From the NCBI GenBank assembly GCA_021788495.1, contig JAJYKQ010000007.1, forward strand, positions 1 through 29,547: DNA of 29,547 nt. The letters run 5' to 3'. The position numbers and the translations under genes are program-made. The stretch is from a bacterium (GTDB taxonomy: Bacteria > SZUA-79 > Acidulodesulfobacterales > Acidulodesulfobacteraceae). The notes beneath the pieces were generated by a model. That model did no database searches, was not told where the DNA came from, and worked only from the letters and a program-made list of their open reading frames with translations. Positions 16,145 through 24,028 of this stretch are shown here, one piece after another (the first letter of the stretch is position 1; every line of letters begins with the position of its first letter).

Positions 16145-16153
16145 TAATATTGC

Positions 16154-16169
16154 TTGTCTTTATAGACAA
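16154..16169. promoter_or_regulatory. Small inverted repeat in the rlmN/cbiC divergent region
   Basis: TTGTCT (16154-16159) and AGACAA (16164-16169) are exact reverse complements with a TTAT centre, 9 bp from palindrome copy 3. It could be an operator half-site pair for the divergent promoters; there is no further support. Confidence 0.3.
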
Positions 16170-16241
16170 AATATGATAAATTTTAAATAATAAGATAAAA
16201 TTAATAATAATATTATATCATTAAAATAAAACATACTAAAC

Positions 16242-16910
16242 ATGAATCAAAGCGCCGTTATAAATGCAGGAGAAAATATTTACGAAAAGAGCATTAAGAT
16301 AGTAGAATCATTGCTTGAAGACAATGCAGGTTTTCATAACAAATATTCATGTTTAGAGCAGCAAATAGTAAAAAGAGTTATACATGCTACGAGCGACGTA
16401 AGCTATGCCGGCTCGGTTTTTTTTAAAAATAAACCGGCGGAAAAAACAATAGAACTTATCAAAGATAAAATTGCTAAAAATGAACCGTTAAAGATAGTTT
16501 GCGATTCCGAAATGACGAAAGCCGGAATAAGCAAAAACGTAAACAAAAAAGCGGTTTTAGATGTTAATTGCTTTATAAATCATGAAAACCTGCCCAAATC
16601 GACAGGACAGACAAAATCGGCAGTTGCAATAAGGCATGCAATCGGTGAAATTTTACCGGATATAATAGTTATAGGGAATGCTCCTACCGCATTGCTTGCC
16701 GTTATAGATTATTGCGGAGAATTAACAAAAACTTCTAACTATTTTCCTTCTTTGATTGTAGGTATGCCCGTAGGGTTTGTAGGCGCTTCGGAATCTAAAA
16801 CTTTATTATATGAAAACGATATATTCAATTCTATAGGAAATTTTGGAAATTTCGGCGGAAGTTCTCCCGCCGCCGCAGTTTTGAATGCTTTATTGCACGA
16901 GAGTTTATGA
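16242..16910 (+). CDS. cbiC: Precorrin-8X / cobalt-precorrin-8 methylmutase
   Basis: CbiC/CobH moves the C-11 methyl group to C-12 in corrin-ring synthesis, giving (cobyrinic) hydrogenobyrinate. The 222-residue product has the catalytic-histidine motif RVIHATSDVSYAGSV (His48), a substrate-binding KAVLDVNCF stretch, IGNAPTALLAV and GMPVGFVGASESK near the C-terminus, all family hallmarks, and normal length. It is alone: no other cobalamin-pathway gene is in the window. The stop overlaps the next start (ATGA, 16907-16910), so it is translationally coupled to a lytic transglycosylase gene that has no related role. Whether the organism completes the pathway cannot be told from here. Confidence 0.94.
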   Translation: MNQSAVINAGENIYEKSIKIVESLLEDNAGFHNKYSCLEQQIVKRVIHATSDVSYAGSVFFKNKPAEKTIELIKDKIAKNEPLKIVCDSEMTKAGISKNVNKKAVLDVNCFINHENLPKSTGQTKSAVAIRHAIGEILPDIIVIGNAPTALLAVIDYCGELTKTSNYFPSLIVGMPVGFVGASESKTLLYENDIFNSIGNFGNFGGSSPAAAVLNALLHESL

Positions 16911-17491
16911 AGAATTATTTATTTTTTTTATCTGCATTTTTTTTCATAGCGTTTGCGGCAGAAGTTTGTGCGCGTAATGCCGCAGCCGACATATATATGC
17001 GCGTCGGTAAAAACGGAACGGTATATTTTTCCAACGTTCCGGTTTCTAACGGCTACAGTCTTTATATGCGCACTAAAAATTATAATAACCCTAAATTTGA
17101 CGGCTACGGCAGTAATTTATACAAGCAAATTATTTTAAAAGCTTCAAAGAAATACCAAGTAAGCCCAAAACTTATCGAGGCGGTTATAAAAGTCGAATCG
17201 GGATATGACAGCAGCGCCGTTTCCGATAAGGGAGCGGAAGGACTAATGCAGCTTATGCCTCAAACGCAAAAAATGCTGAATGTGTCCGATCCGTTTAATC
17301 CGTCTCAAAATATTTACGGCGGCACTGAATATTTAAAAAGCCTGATAATAAAATATAACGGGAATTTGCAGCTGGCTCTTGCCGCTTATAATGCGGGAAG
17401 CAGGGCTGTAAATAAATACGGCGGAATACCTCCTTACGGGGAAACCCAAAATTATGTAAAAGAGGTATTAAATTATTACGACGGGCGATAA
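16907..17491 (+). CDS. Secreted lytic transglycosylase (SLT domain)
   Basis: The product cleaves the MurNAc-GlcNAc link in peptidoglycan, leaving 1,6-anhydroMurNAc, in the periplasm. The 194-residue protein has a signal peptide (1 to about 27, basic start then LFFLSAFFFIAFAA), a short DUF4124-like strand segment (IYMRVGKNGTVYFSNVP, about 29-45), and a C-terminal SLT/goose-lysozyme-like domain (about 75-190) with catalytic Glu97 in VESGYDSSAVS, GAEGLMQLMP (109-118), and LALAAYNAGSRAV (156-168). It starts inside the cbiC stop codon and ends 24 bp before pgsA. It resembles small Slt70-related enzymes that lack the large alpha-superhelical part. Confidence 0.92.
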   Translation: MKNYLFFLSAFFFIAFAAEVCARNAAADIYMRVGKNGTVYFSNVPVSNGYSLYMRTKNYNNPKFDGYGSNLYKQIILKASKKYQVSPKLIEAVIKVESGYDSSAVSDKGAEGLMQLMPQTQKMLNVSDPFNPSQNIYGGTEYLKSLIIKYNGNLQLALAAYNAGSRAVNKYGGIPPYGETQNYVKEVLNYYDGR

Positions 17492-17515
17492 ACTTTAATA
17501 GCAAAAATAAATAAA

Positions 17516-18076
17516 ATGAAATCCAATAAACAGATATATAACATCCCAAATATACTTACTTTTTCAAGAATATTAATTATACCCGTAATATTTTTTCTGC
17601 TCTTTTTTAATAAAGAAATTTACGGAATAGCCGCCGCTGTTTTTTTTGCTGCCGCTATTGCAACGGATTTTATCGACGGTTATATTGCAAGGAAAAAAAA
17701 CATTGTAACTAATTTGGGGATTTTTTTAGATCCTATAGCCGACAAACTGCTCGTCGTTACTATATTAATTATGCTTATTCCGATGCAAAGAATTCCTGCC
17801 TGGGTCGTAGCCGTAATAATTTTCAGGGAAATATTCGTTACCGGTCTAAGAGCTATAGCAAGCGAAAAAGGCGTTGTAATACCGGCAGGCAGAGAAGGAA
17901 AGTGGAAAACCGCGTTTCAAATGTTTGGAATACTTTGTCTTCTTATATATTACAAACATTTTTATTTAAATTTTGGAGATATAGGATTAATCCTTATTTT
18001 TATCAGCATACTGTTTTCTTTGATTTCTTCTTATAAATATTTAAAAAGTGTATCCGGTATCCTGCTTAACGGATAA
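17516..18076 (+). CDS. pgsA: CDP-diacylglycerol-glycerol-3-phosphate 3-phosphatidyltransferase PgsA
   Basis: PgsA makes phosphatidylglycerophosphate from CDP-diacylglycerol and glycerol 3-phosphate, the committed step to phosphatidylglycerol and cardiolipin, at the inner membrane. The 186-residue product opens with IYNIPNILTFSRILIIP and carries a perfect CDP-alcohol phosphotransferase signature: Asp51, Asp54-Gly55, Ala58-Arg59, Gly68, Asp72, Asp76, in the canonical D-x2-DG-x2-AR-x8-G-x3-D-x3-D spacing. About six hydrophobic helices are visible. Length is normal. It follows the transglycosylase by 24 bp, and its last 36 bp overlap the minus-strand PAS/GGDEF-like gene. Confidence 0.94.
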   Translation: MKSNKQIYNIPNILTFSRILIIPVIFFLLFFNKEIYGIAAAVFFAAAIATDFIDGYIARKKNIVTNLGIFLDPIADKLLVVTILIMLIPMQRIPAWVVAVIIFREIFVTGLRAIASEKGVVIPAGREGKWKTAFQMFGILCLLIYYKHFYLNFGDIGLILIFISILFSLISSYKYLKSVSGILLNG

Positions 18077-18964
18077 ACTGTTTCTCTGCGACATATCTAA
18101 TTTTGCTTCTTCAAGAATCAGTTCGTAATTCTTATAATGTTTTTTTAAATTTAATTCGGAAATACCGTATATAAATTTGGGTTTTACGTTTTCCGGAAAT
18201 TTTAAAAGCTGATTGAATTCCTCTTTAATTTTTTTAAATTTTTTATCGGCGTTTTCATAATTAGTATGAGGCAGAATTCCTATGAAATCATTAAAATCTA
18301 TTCTAAAAATTATGTCCGTTTTTCTTAATTTTTGCTTAAAATAAATACCTATATATTTTAACACTTGATTAAGCTTTTCGTTTCCGAAAGATTGTCCGAA
18401 AAATACTAAATTTTCAAAATAAAATACGGTTACCGACAAAGGAATGCGGTATCTTTCAGCTCTTTCGGTCTCTCTTGAAAAAAATTCTTTAAATTGGCTT
18501 TTTAGCATTAAGCCTGTAATTTCGTCGAAAACGCAATTATTGATTCCCTGTTTTGCGCTTGAATTCAAAAAGTACTTTACCGATGCCGTGAACTCGTTAT
18601 ATATAAACAAAGTTCCCGAGAATAGTCCGAATTTATTTAAAAGCGTTATCCCGTCTATACGGAAAAATTTTTGGTCGATTCTGCCTGAAGCCATTTTCAA
18701 GTCAACTTTTTTATTGATGTTTAAACCGGTTAATTCATTGATTCTTATTATATCGTCCGGCAATTTTTCGTCATAAGAAATGAATATCGAACCTCCGGAA
18801 TAATTAGAAAGAACTTTAGCCTGCTCGTTCATGTAAATTATTTCGTCTTTAACCCCTTTTATAGCAATAGGCATATTTGCAGAAGCAAAAGATTTTTCGT
18901 AATTTACGTCCGACGACGAATCCGATGCCGATCCAAAAAGCTGGACTTGATTAAAAATGTCCAT
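18041..18964 (-). CDS. PAS-like plus degenerate GGDEF protein (probably catalytically inactive)
   Basis: The 307-residue cytoplasmic protein has a PAS-like N-terminal half (about 27-125; ANMPIAIKG...DEIIYMNEQAK, typical of a PAS opening) and a GGDEF-fold C-terminal half (about 145-290) beginning with the family phrase DEITGLMLKSQF (usually DxLTGLxNRxxF). At the active-site loop the sequence is RIDFNDFIGILP, where active cyclases have R-x-GGDEF; both glycines are gone, so c-di-GMP synthesis is very unlikely. It may bind a nucleotide or act through dimerisation. It has no membrane segment. It is convergent with pgsA (36-bp overlap) and divergent from the HdrBC gene. The fold call is good; the role is unknown. 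Confidence 0.78.
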   Translation of the reverse strand: MDIFNQVQLFGSASDSSSDVNYEKSFASANMPIAIKGVKDEIIYMNEQAKVLSNYSGGSIFISYDEKLPDDIIRINELTGLNINKKVDLKMASGRIDQKFFRIDGITLLNKFGLFSGTLFIYNEFTASVKYFLNSSAKQGINNCVFDEITGLMLKSQFKEFFSRETERAERYRIPLSVTVFYFENLVFFGQSFGNEKLNQVLKYIGIYFKQKLRKTDIIFRIDFNDFIGILPHTNYENADKKFKKIKEEFNQLLKFPENVKPKFIYGISELNLKKHYKNYELILEEAKLDMSQRNSLSVKQDTGYTF

Positions 18965-18990
18965 AGTTTTTTAAAAAAATAATTTTAAAA

Positions 18991-19019
18991 TTGAATTTTT
19001 TTTTAATATATTTTATACT
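18991..19019 (+). promoter_or_regulatory. Candidate promoter for the HdrBC-like gene
   Basis: TTGAAT (18991-18996), 17 bp, then TATACT (19014-19019) give a good sigma70-type match, leaving a leader of about 100 nt before ATG 19125. A second TATAAT at 19023-19028 lies just downstream without a clear -35. Confidence 0.5.
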
Positions 19020-19026
19020 GTTTATA

Positions 19027-19081
19027 ATGCATATTTTATGCTCGGTTTATTTTTTAATAACTTAATAAATAGAATATGCAT
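19027..19081. promoter_or_regulatory. Inverted repeat ATGCATATT ... AATATGCAT upstream of the HdrBC-like gene
   Basis: ATGCATATT (19027-19035) and AATATGCAT (19073-19081) are exact reverse complements 37 bp apart, in the leader between the candidate promoter and the start codon. They could be paired operators, each holding the ATGCAT palindrome, or ends of a weak RNA stem. Confidence 0.35.
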
Positions 19082-19124
19082 AAATAGCAATATTATATTA
19101 ATTATATAACAATAAAAAATAAAT

Positions 19125-20450
19125 ATGAATAGAGAATATACTTTTTTTTGGGGATGTACTATACAGGCTAAGTTTCCGTTTATGGAAAAAGCTACGAGAT
19201 TAGTCTTGGACAGGCTTAATATAAAACATAAAGATATCGATTCTTTTACGTGCTGTCCGGAAAAATCTTTAATTAAAAATATAGACGAAAATCTTTTTGA
19301 TTTAACCGGTATTCGGAATATAGCGCTTGCGGAGAAACAGAATGCAGATATAATTTCCGTGTGTACAGGATGTTATTCCAATCTTAAGCAGATTAGAAAC
19401 AAGGTTGCTTCCGACCTTCCGTATCAGAAAAAAATTAACGAAACTCTAGAGAAAATAAATCTTAATTTTTCCGGCGAAACGTCCGTTTACCATTTTATAG
19501 AACATCTCCACGACGAAGTGGGGCTGGATAAAATAAGGGCAAACGTTAAGTATCCGCTGAAAGGTTTAAATATTGCAATACACTACGGATGCCATTTAGT
19601 AAGGCCGTCGCATTCCATAAATTTCGATTCTCCTTTTGAGCCGCGTAAATACGACAATATTTTAAAAGCTCTAGGAGCTAACGTGGTCCAGTATAAAAAC
19701 AAAATGATGTGCTGCGGACAGGCATTAGACAGGGTGGATGAACACGATAAATCTCTCGTCATGGCAAGAATAAAACTTGATGCCGTTAACGAAAGCGGAG
19801 CCGACATAATCACAACCGTTTGTCCTTCGTGCTTTACGCAGTTCGACACGAACCAGTATATGCTTTTGAAAGAAGGCGTAAAGCGTCAGATACCGGTTAT
19901 AACCTTAGAAGAGCTAATGTGTCTGGCTTTCGGCATAGAAGAAGCGGAAGAACTAATTTCTCAGCATAAAATAAAAGCCGGAAAATTTCTTGAAAAATTT
20001 AAAAAAATTAAGGCTGTGACCGATTATACTACTATTTTCGATAAAGATTCGTTAGTCAGATGCTATAACTGCGGCGCATGCAAAAACGACTGCCCTATGA
20101 GCCTTTCTTTTGAATCTTATAATCCGCCTTTAGTAATAAAAATGATTTTAGAAAACGATATCGAAAGAGCTATGTCGTCAAAAATAGTATGGGAATGTCT
20201 CGAATGTCATACATGCGTCGAATTATGCCCTCAAAATTACAGTTGGGAAAAGGTTCTTACGACTTTAAAAAATCTTGCGCTAAAAAACGATGTCGGTCCG
20301 CAGAAAGTTAAAAAAGCGGGAGAGCTTTTCTTTAAAACTTTAAGGCTCGGCGATCCGCAGGAAGGAATGCGCAAAAAGCTGGGGCTTCCTCCCGCTAAAA
20401 AGGTTTTAGATAATGAGTTTAAAAGAATATTAGACGAAAATATTTTATAG
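19125..20450 (+). CDS. HdrB-HdrC fusion: heterodisulfide-reductase-like iron-sulfur protein
   Basis: The 441-residue product joins an HdrB-like half to an HdrC-like half. HdrB part (1 to about 270): two complete CCG motifs, first Cys11, Cys43-Cys44, Cys80, Cys83; second Cys156, Cys196-Cys197, Cys233, Cys236, the set that in methanogen HdrB holds two noncubane [4Fe-4S] clusters at the disulfide-reducing site. HdrC part (about 300-380): two [4Fe-4S] motifs, Cys313/316/319/323 and Cys358/361/364/368. Separate proteins are usual, and when fused the order is often C then B. No HdrA or flavin subunit is adjacent. It lies 85 bp before the split glutamate synthase genes on the same strand. It is cytoplasmic, with no signal peptide or membrane helix. 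The redox partner and substrate are unknown; delivery of electrons to glutamate synthase is a hypothesis. Confidence 0.9.
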   Translation: MNREYTFFWGCTIQAKFPFMEKATRLVLDRLNIKHKDIDSFTCCPEKSLIKNIDENLFDLTGIRNIALAEKQNADIISVCTGCYSNLKQIRNKVASDLPYQKKINETLEKINLNFSGETSVYHFIEHLHDEVGLDKIRANVKYPLKGLNIAIHYGCHLVRPSHSINFDSPFEPRKYDNILKALGANVVQYKNKMMCCGQALDRVDEHDKSLVMARIKLDAVNESGADIITTVCPSCFTQFDTNQYMLLKEGVKRQIPVITLEELMCLAFGIEEAEELISQHKIKAGKFLEKFKKIKAVTDYTTIFDKDSLVRCYNCGACKNDCPMSLSFESYNPPLVIKMILENDIERAMSSKIVWECLECHTCVELCPQNYSWEKVLTTLKNLALKNDVGPQKVKKAGELFFKTLRLGDPQEGMRKKLGLPPAKKVLDNEFKRILDENIL

Positions 20451-20455
20451 GTTTA

Positions 20456-20484
20456 TTGTTAAAAAAACGTATATATGTTATATT
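20456..20484 (+). promoter_or_regulatory. Candidate promoter for the glutamate synthase genes
   Basis: TTGTTA (20456-20461), 17 bp, then TATATT (20479-20484) are placed 51 bp before the GTG start of the amidotransferase gene. If used, the glutamate synthase genes would have their own transcript in addition to any readthrough from the HdrBC-like gene. Confidence 0.45.
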
Positions 20485-20535
20485 TAATTATAAGTATGTT
20501 TTATAAATAAATTTACGAAAAGTAGAGGTATTAAA

Positions 20536-21678
20536 GTGTTAAAAATAAAAAATAAATTTAATACGGAAAGAGACATATCCGGCTGCGGTCTATGCGGCAT
20601 TATAAACGCCAAAAAGGTTAAGACCAACGGAAGCGACATTAAAAAAGCTATATCGGTGGAACATGACAGAGGAAACGGTTTAGGAGGCGGTTTTGCCGTT
20701 TACGGCAATTATCCCGATTATGCCGATCTTTACGCTTTCCATATAATGTACGATAATCTTTCCGCTAAGGCCGACGTCGAAGAATATCTAAGAAATAATT
20801 TCATCGTGGAAAAAGAGGAGCCTATTCCTACATTTAAGACGTCTAAAATTTACGACCATCCATATCTTCACCGTTATTTTATAAAACCTAAATCCGACAG
20901 GCAGGATAAGTTGTTTCACGAGTTGGAAGACGATGATTTTGTGGTAAATAGCGTTATGCTCATTAATCAAAATTATGACGGCGCTTATGTGTTTTCAAGC
21001 GGAAAAAATATGGGAGCATTTAAAGGCGTAGGTTATCCGGAAGACGTAGCAGATTTTTACAGACTCGAAGAAATAGAAGGTTATATGTGGACGGCGCACA
21101 ACAGATTTCCTACAAATACCCCCGGCTGGTGGGGAGGCGCACATCCTTTTACGCTTTTGGACTGGTCTATAGTCCATAACGGAGAAATATCTTCTTACGG
21201 AATCAATAAAAGATATTTAGAGATGTATAAATATAATCTGGCATTAAGAACGGATACGGAAGTTATAACCTACATTTTAGATCTTTTAATAAGAAAACAT
21301 AAAATTCCCGTACGTTTGGCTTTAACGGTGCTCGCTTCTCCGTTTTATCAAAAAATAGATAAAATGGAAAACGACAAAAAAAATTTATTTACGGCGTTAA
21401 GACAGGTTTACGGAAGCGCACTTTTAAACGGACCTTTTGCTATAGTTTTTGGATATTCGGGCGGCATGGTGGCTATGAACGATAGAATAAAACTTAGGCC
21501 GCTTGTCGCAGCTTCTAACGGCGATTTTACATACGTCGCTTCGGAAGAAGCCGCTATTCGTGCAGTTTGTCAGTTTCCGGACATGATTTGGTCTCCGAAA
21601 GCAGGAGAACCGGTTATGGTAGAGTTTGACGATATAAAAGAAAAGACGTCTTTGAAGGGAGGACTGCTTAGTTTATGA
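20536..21678 (+). CDS. Glutamate synthase glutaminase subunit (class II amidotransferase, archaeal-type split GltS)
   Basis: This is the glutamine-hydrolysing part of a split glutamate synthase, or of the related N-methylglutamate/Glx group. The 380-residue product has a class II (Ntn) amidotransferase fold: SGCGLCGI near the N-terminus, HDRGNGLGGGFAVYG (about 44-58), WTAHNRFPTNTPGWWGG, VHNGEISSYG and LRTDTEVITYILDLL. The nucleophile should be the N-terminal Cys after processing; Cys17 (SGC) fits homologues and Cys20 is the alternative, implying removal of a 16- or 19-residue propeptide. The start is GTG 20536 with an AGAGG ribosome site at 20524-20528. Its stop overlaps the next start by 4 bp (ATGA), so subunits are co-translated. 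Confidence 0.88.
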   Translation: MLKIKNKFNTERDISGCGLCGIINAKKVKTNGSDIKKAISVEHDRGNGLGGGFAVYGNYPDYADLYAFHIMYDNLSAKADVEEYLRNNFIVEKEEPIPTFKTSKIYDHPYLHRYFIKPKSDRQDKLFHELEDDDFVVNSVMLINQNYDGAYVFSSGKNMGAFKGVGYPEDVADFYRLEEIEGYMWTAHNRFPTNTPGWWGGAHPFTLLDWSIVHNGEISSYGINKRYLEMYKYNLALRTDTEVITYILDLLIRKHKIPVRLALTVLASPFYQKIDKMENDKKNLFTALRQVYGSALLNGPFAIVFGYSGGMVAMNDRIKLRPLVAASNGDFTYVASEEAAIRAVCQFPDMIWSPKAGEPVMVEFDDIKEKTSLKGGLLSL

Positions 21679-23195
21679 CAAAATCTTCTTTTTCCAATAT
21701 TCAATCGGAATATTTAGCGGTCATAGATCATAATAAATGCGTGAGATGTAAAAGATGCATCCAAAATTGCGGATGGGGAACTTACAGTTTCGGCGGAGAC
21801 AAGATTCTTGCAGACCATTCTAAATGCGTAGCATGCGGCAGATGTTACACCTACTGCCCCGAAGGAGCTATTTCTATAATTAAAAATCCTACCGTTATCA
21901 GAGAAAATGCGAACTGGCAGGAACCGCTCGTGAAAAATATCTGGAGACAGTCCGAAACAGGTGGTATAGTTATTTCAGGAATGGGTACCACGTTTAAATA
22001 TAAAAAATATTTTGACCATATACTTCTGGACGCCTGTCAGGTTACTAACCCTTCTATAGATCCTTTAAGAGAGCCTATGGAGTTAAGAACGTATCTCGGC
22101 AAGAAACCTTCAAAATTAGACTTGGATTTCGACGAAAAAGGCGAACCTGTTTTAAAAACAAAAATGCCGCCTCAAATAGAACTTCAAACGCCCTTTGTTT
22201 TCGGCGCTATGTCATACGGGTCTATCTCTCTTAATGCCCAAAAGGCTATGGCCTTAGCGGCAAGGGCGTTAGGAATAGTTATGAATACCGGCGAAGGCGG
22301 ACTGCATGACGATTTAGTGCCTTTCGGCAAAAATATTATAGTTCAGGTTGCATCCGGACGATTCGGCGTTCACAGGGATTATTTAAACAGCGGCGTGGCA
22401 GTAGAAATTAAGATAGGACAGGGCGCAAAACCCGGTATAGGCGGACATCTTCCAGGTGAAAAAATCGGAATCGATATTTCTAGGACAAGGATGATTCCTG
22501 TTGGAACTGACGCTATTTCTCCCGCACCTCATCACGATATTTATTCTATTGAAGATTTAAGACAGCTTATATATGCAATTAAAGAAGCTACAGATTACGA
22601 AAAGCCGGTATCGGTTAAAGTAGCTGCGGTTCATAATATAGCCGCAATAGTAAGCGGCATAGTAAGAGCTGGCGCAGACATAGTTTATATTGACGGATAT
22701 TCCGGCGGGACCGGTGCCGCTCCTATCGTTATCAGGGACCATGTGGGAATACCGATTGAACTTGCTCTTGCACAGGTTGACGAGAGATTGAGGGAAGAAG
22801 GCATAAGAAACGAAGCTTCTATAATAGCCGCAGGAAGCATAAGATCCAGCGCAGATGCCGTAAAAGCTATCGCTCTAGGAGCAGACGCCGTAGCAATCGG
22901 GACGGCGGCATTAATAGTCATGGGTTGTCATGTTTGCGGCAAATGCAATACCGGAAATTGCAGCTGGGGTATTACTACCCAAAGGCCGGAACTTGTTCGC
23001 AGATTGGATCCTGAAGTTTACGGAGAAAGATTATATAATCTTATTTCGGCATGGAGCCACGAGATACAGGAAGTATTAGGAGCAATGGGTGTTAATTCCA
23101 TAGAAAGTTTGAGAGGCTCCAGAGAAAGATTAAGGGGTATAGAATTAACCGACGCCGAATTAAAAGCCTTAGGAATTAAGCATGCCGGCTTGTAA
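21675..23195 (+). CDS. Glutamate synthase FMN subunit with N-terminal ferredoxin domain
   Basis: This is the synthase part: ammonia plus 2-oxoglutarate are joined and the iminoglutarate is reduced by FMN. The 506-residue product starts with a two-cluster ferredoxin module (Cys22/25/28/32 and Cys51/54/57/61), then the FMN-binding TIM barrel (about 130-440) with FGAMSYGSIS, GEGG, GQGAKPGIGG, PHHDIYSIEDL, SVKVAAVH, IDGYSGGTGAAP and AAGSIRSSADAVKA. The cluster loop GCHVCGKCNTGNCSWGI (Cys418, 421, 424, 429) replaces the [3Fe-4S] region of bacterial GltB. The domain order is that of archaeal-type glutamate synthase. There is no GltD-like NADPH subunit next to it, so electrons probably enter through the ferredoxin module. 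Confidence 0.92.
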   Translation: MTKSSFSNIQSEYLAVIDHNKCVRCKRCIQNCGWGTYSFGGDKILADHSKCVACGRCYTYCPEGAISIIKNPTVIRENANWQEPLVKNIWRQSETGGIVISGMGTTFKYKKYFDHILLDACQVTNPSIDPLREPMELRTYLGKKPSKLDLDFDEKGEPVLKTKMPPQIELQTPFVFGAMSYGSISLNAQKAMALAARALGIVMNTGEGGLHDDLVPFGKNIIVQVASGRFGVHRDYLNSGVAVEIKIGQGAKPGIGGHLPGEKIGIDISRTRMIPVGTDAISPAPHHDIYSIEDLRQLIYAIKEATDYEKPVSVKVAAVHNIAAIVSGIVRAGADIVYIDGYSGGTGAAPIVIRDHVGIPIELALAQVDERLREEGIRNEASIIAAGSIRSSADAVKAIALGADAVAIGTAALIVMGCHVCGKCNTGNCSWGITTQRPELVRRLDPEVYGERLYNLISAWSHEIQEVLGAMGVNSIESLRGSRERLRGIELTDAELKALGIKHAGL

Positions 23196-23245
23196 AAATT
23201 AGAATATAATATTATCATATATTAAAAGGAGCAATAAAAAAGGAT

Positions 23246-23989
23246 ATGATGACGATTGATGCAGCTGGAATGCACTATAAAGAGCTTAACAGGCTCATAA
23301 GAGAAGGCATAGCAAACGGGATAAAAAAATTTTTTATAGAAAACGTTAACGGTCAGTATTATATCGGCGACGGTATAAAAGGCGACGATGTAGTTATCAA
23401 TATAGAAGGAACGCCGGGAAACGATTTAGGAGCCTTTATGGACGGTCCTACTTTAACGGTAAACAATAATGCTCAGGACAATGTGGGCAATACTATGAAT
23501 GCCGGTAAAATCATAATTAACGGAGATGCCGGAGACGTAGTAGGATACGGCATGAGAGGAGGCAGGATATATATCAGGGGTAATGCCGGTTACAGAGTCG
23601 GGATTCATATGAAGGGATATAATGAACAACTGCCGGTTATTATTATAGGAGGAAAAGTAGGAAGTTTCTTTGCAGAATATATGGCCGGCGGCGTAATAGT
23701 ATTGCTGGGGCTGGAAGACGATGATTCCGATGAATTAGATATAGATTATTTTGCTTCCGGCATGCACGGAGGCACTATATTTATTAGAAAAAAAATAGAT
23801 TTTTCAAAGTTTTCAAATGAAGCCGAGATTTATGAAATAGACGATAAAGATGCAGATTTCTTAAAAGAATATTTAACAGACTTTTCAAACAGTTTCAATA
23901 TATCCGTAGAAGAGATATATAAAAAACCGTTTTATAAAATTGTGCCTTCAAGCGCAAGACCTTACGCGCATTTATATACTTCGGCATAA
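23246..23989 (+). CDS. Glutamate synthase GXGXG-domain subunit
   Basis: This corresponds to the C-terminal right-handed beta-helix of GltB, here a separate 247-residue protein; it is structural and may hold the ammonia tunnel in place. Regular GXGXG-type turns are visible: GNDLGAFMDGPTLTV, DNVGNTMNAGKIIING, GDVVGYGMRGGRIYIRG and YRVGIHMKGY. The C-terminal 50 residues (after about 195) are outside the repeat. Two consecutive ATGs (23246, 23249) follow AAAAGGAG (23224-23231). It completes the A-B-C split set with the two genes before it, 50 bp away. The same domain also occurs in formylmethanofuran dehydrogenase subunit C, but the neighbours make glutamate synthase the better call. Confidence 0.88.
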   Translation: MMTIDAAGMHYKELNRLIREGIANGIKKFFIENVNGQYYIGDGIKGDDVVINIEGTPGNDLGAFMDGPTLTVNNNAQDNVGNTMNAGKIIINGDAGDVVGYGMRGGRIYIRGNAGYRVGIHMKGYNEQLPVIIIGGKVGSFFAEYMAGGVIVLLGLEDDDSDELDIDYFASGMHGGTIFIRKKIDFSKFSNEAEIYEIDDKDADFLKEYLTDFSNSFNISVEEIYKKPFYKIVPSSARPYAHLYTSA

Positions 23990-24028
23990 TTCAGTGCAAT
24001 TTAATCAATAAATTTAGCAATTAAACTT

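Noticed and set aside
18041..18964. Active diguanylate cyclase
   Set aside because: The GGDEF loop reads DFNDF, lacking both glycines needed for GTP binding.
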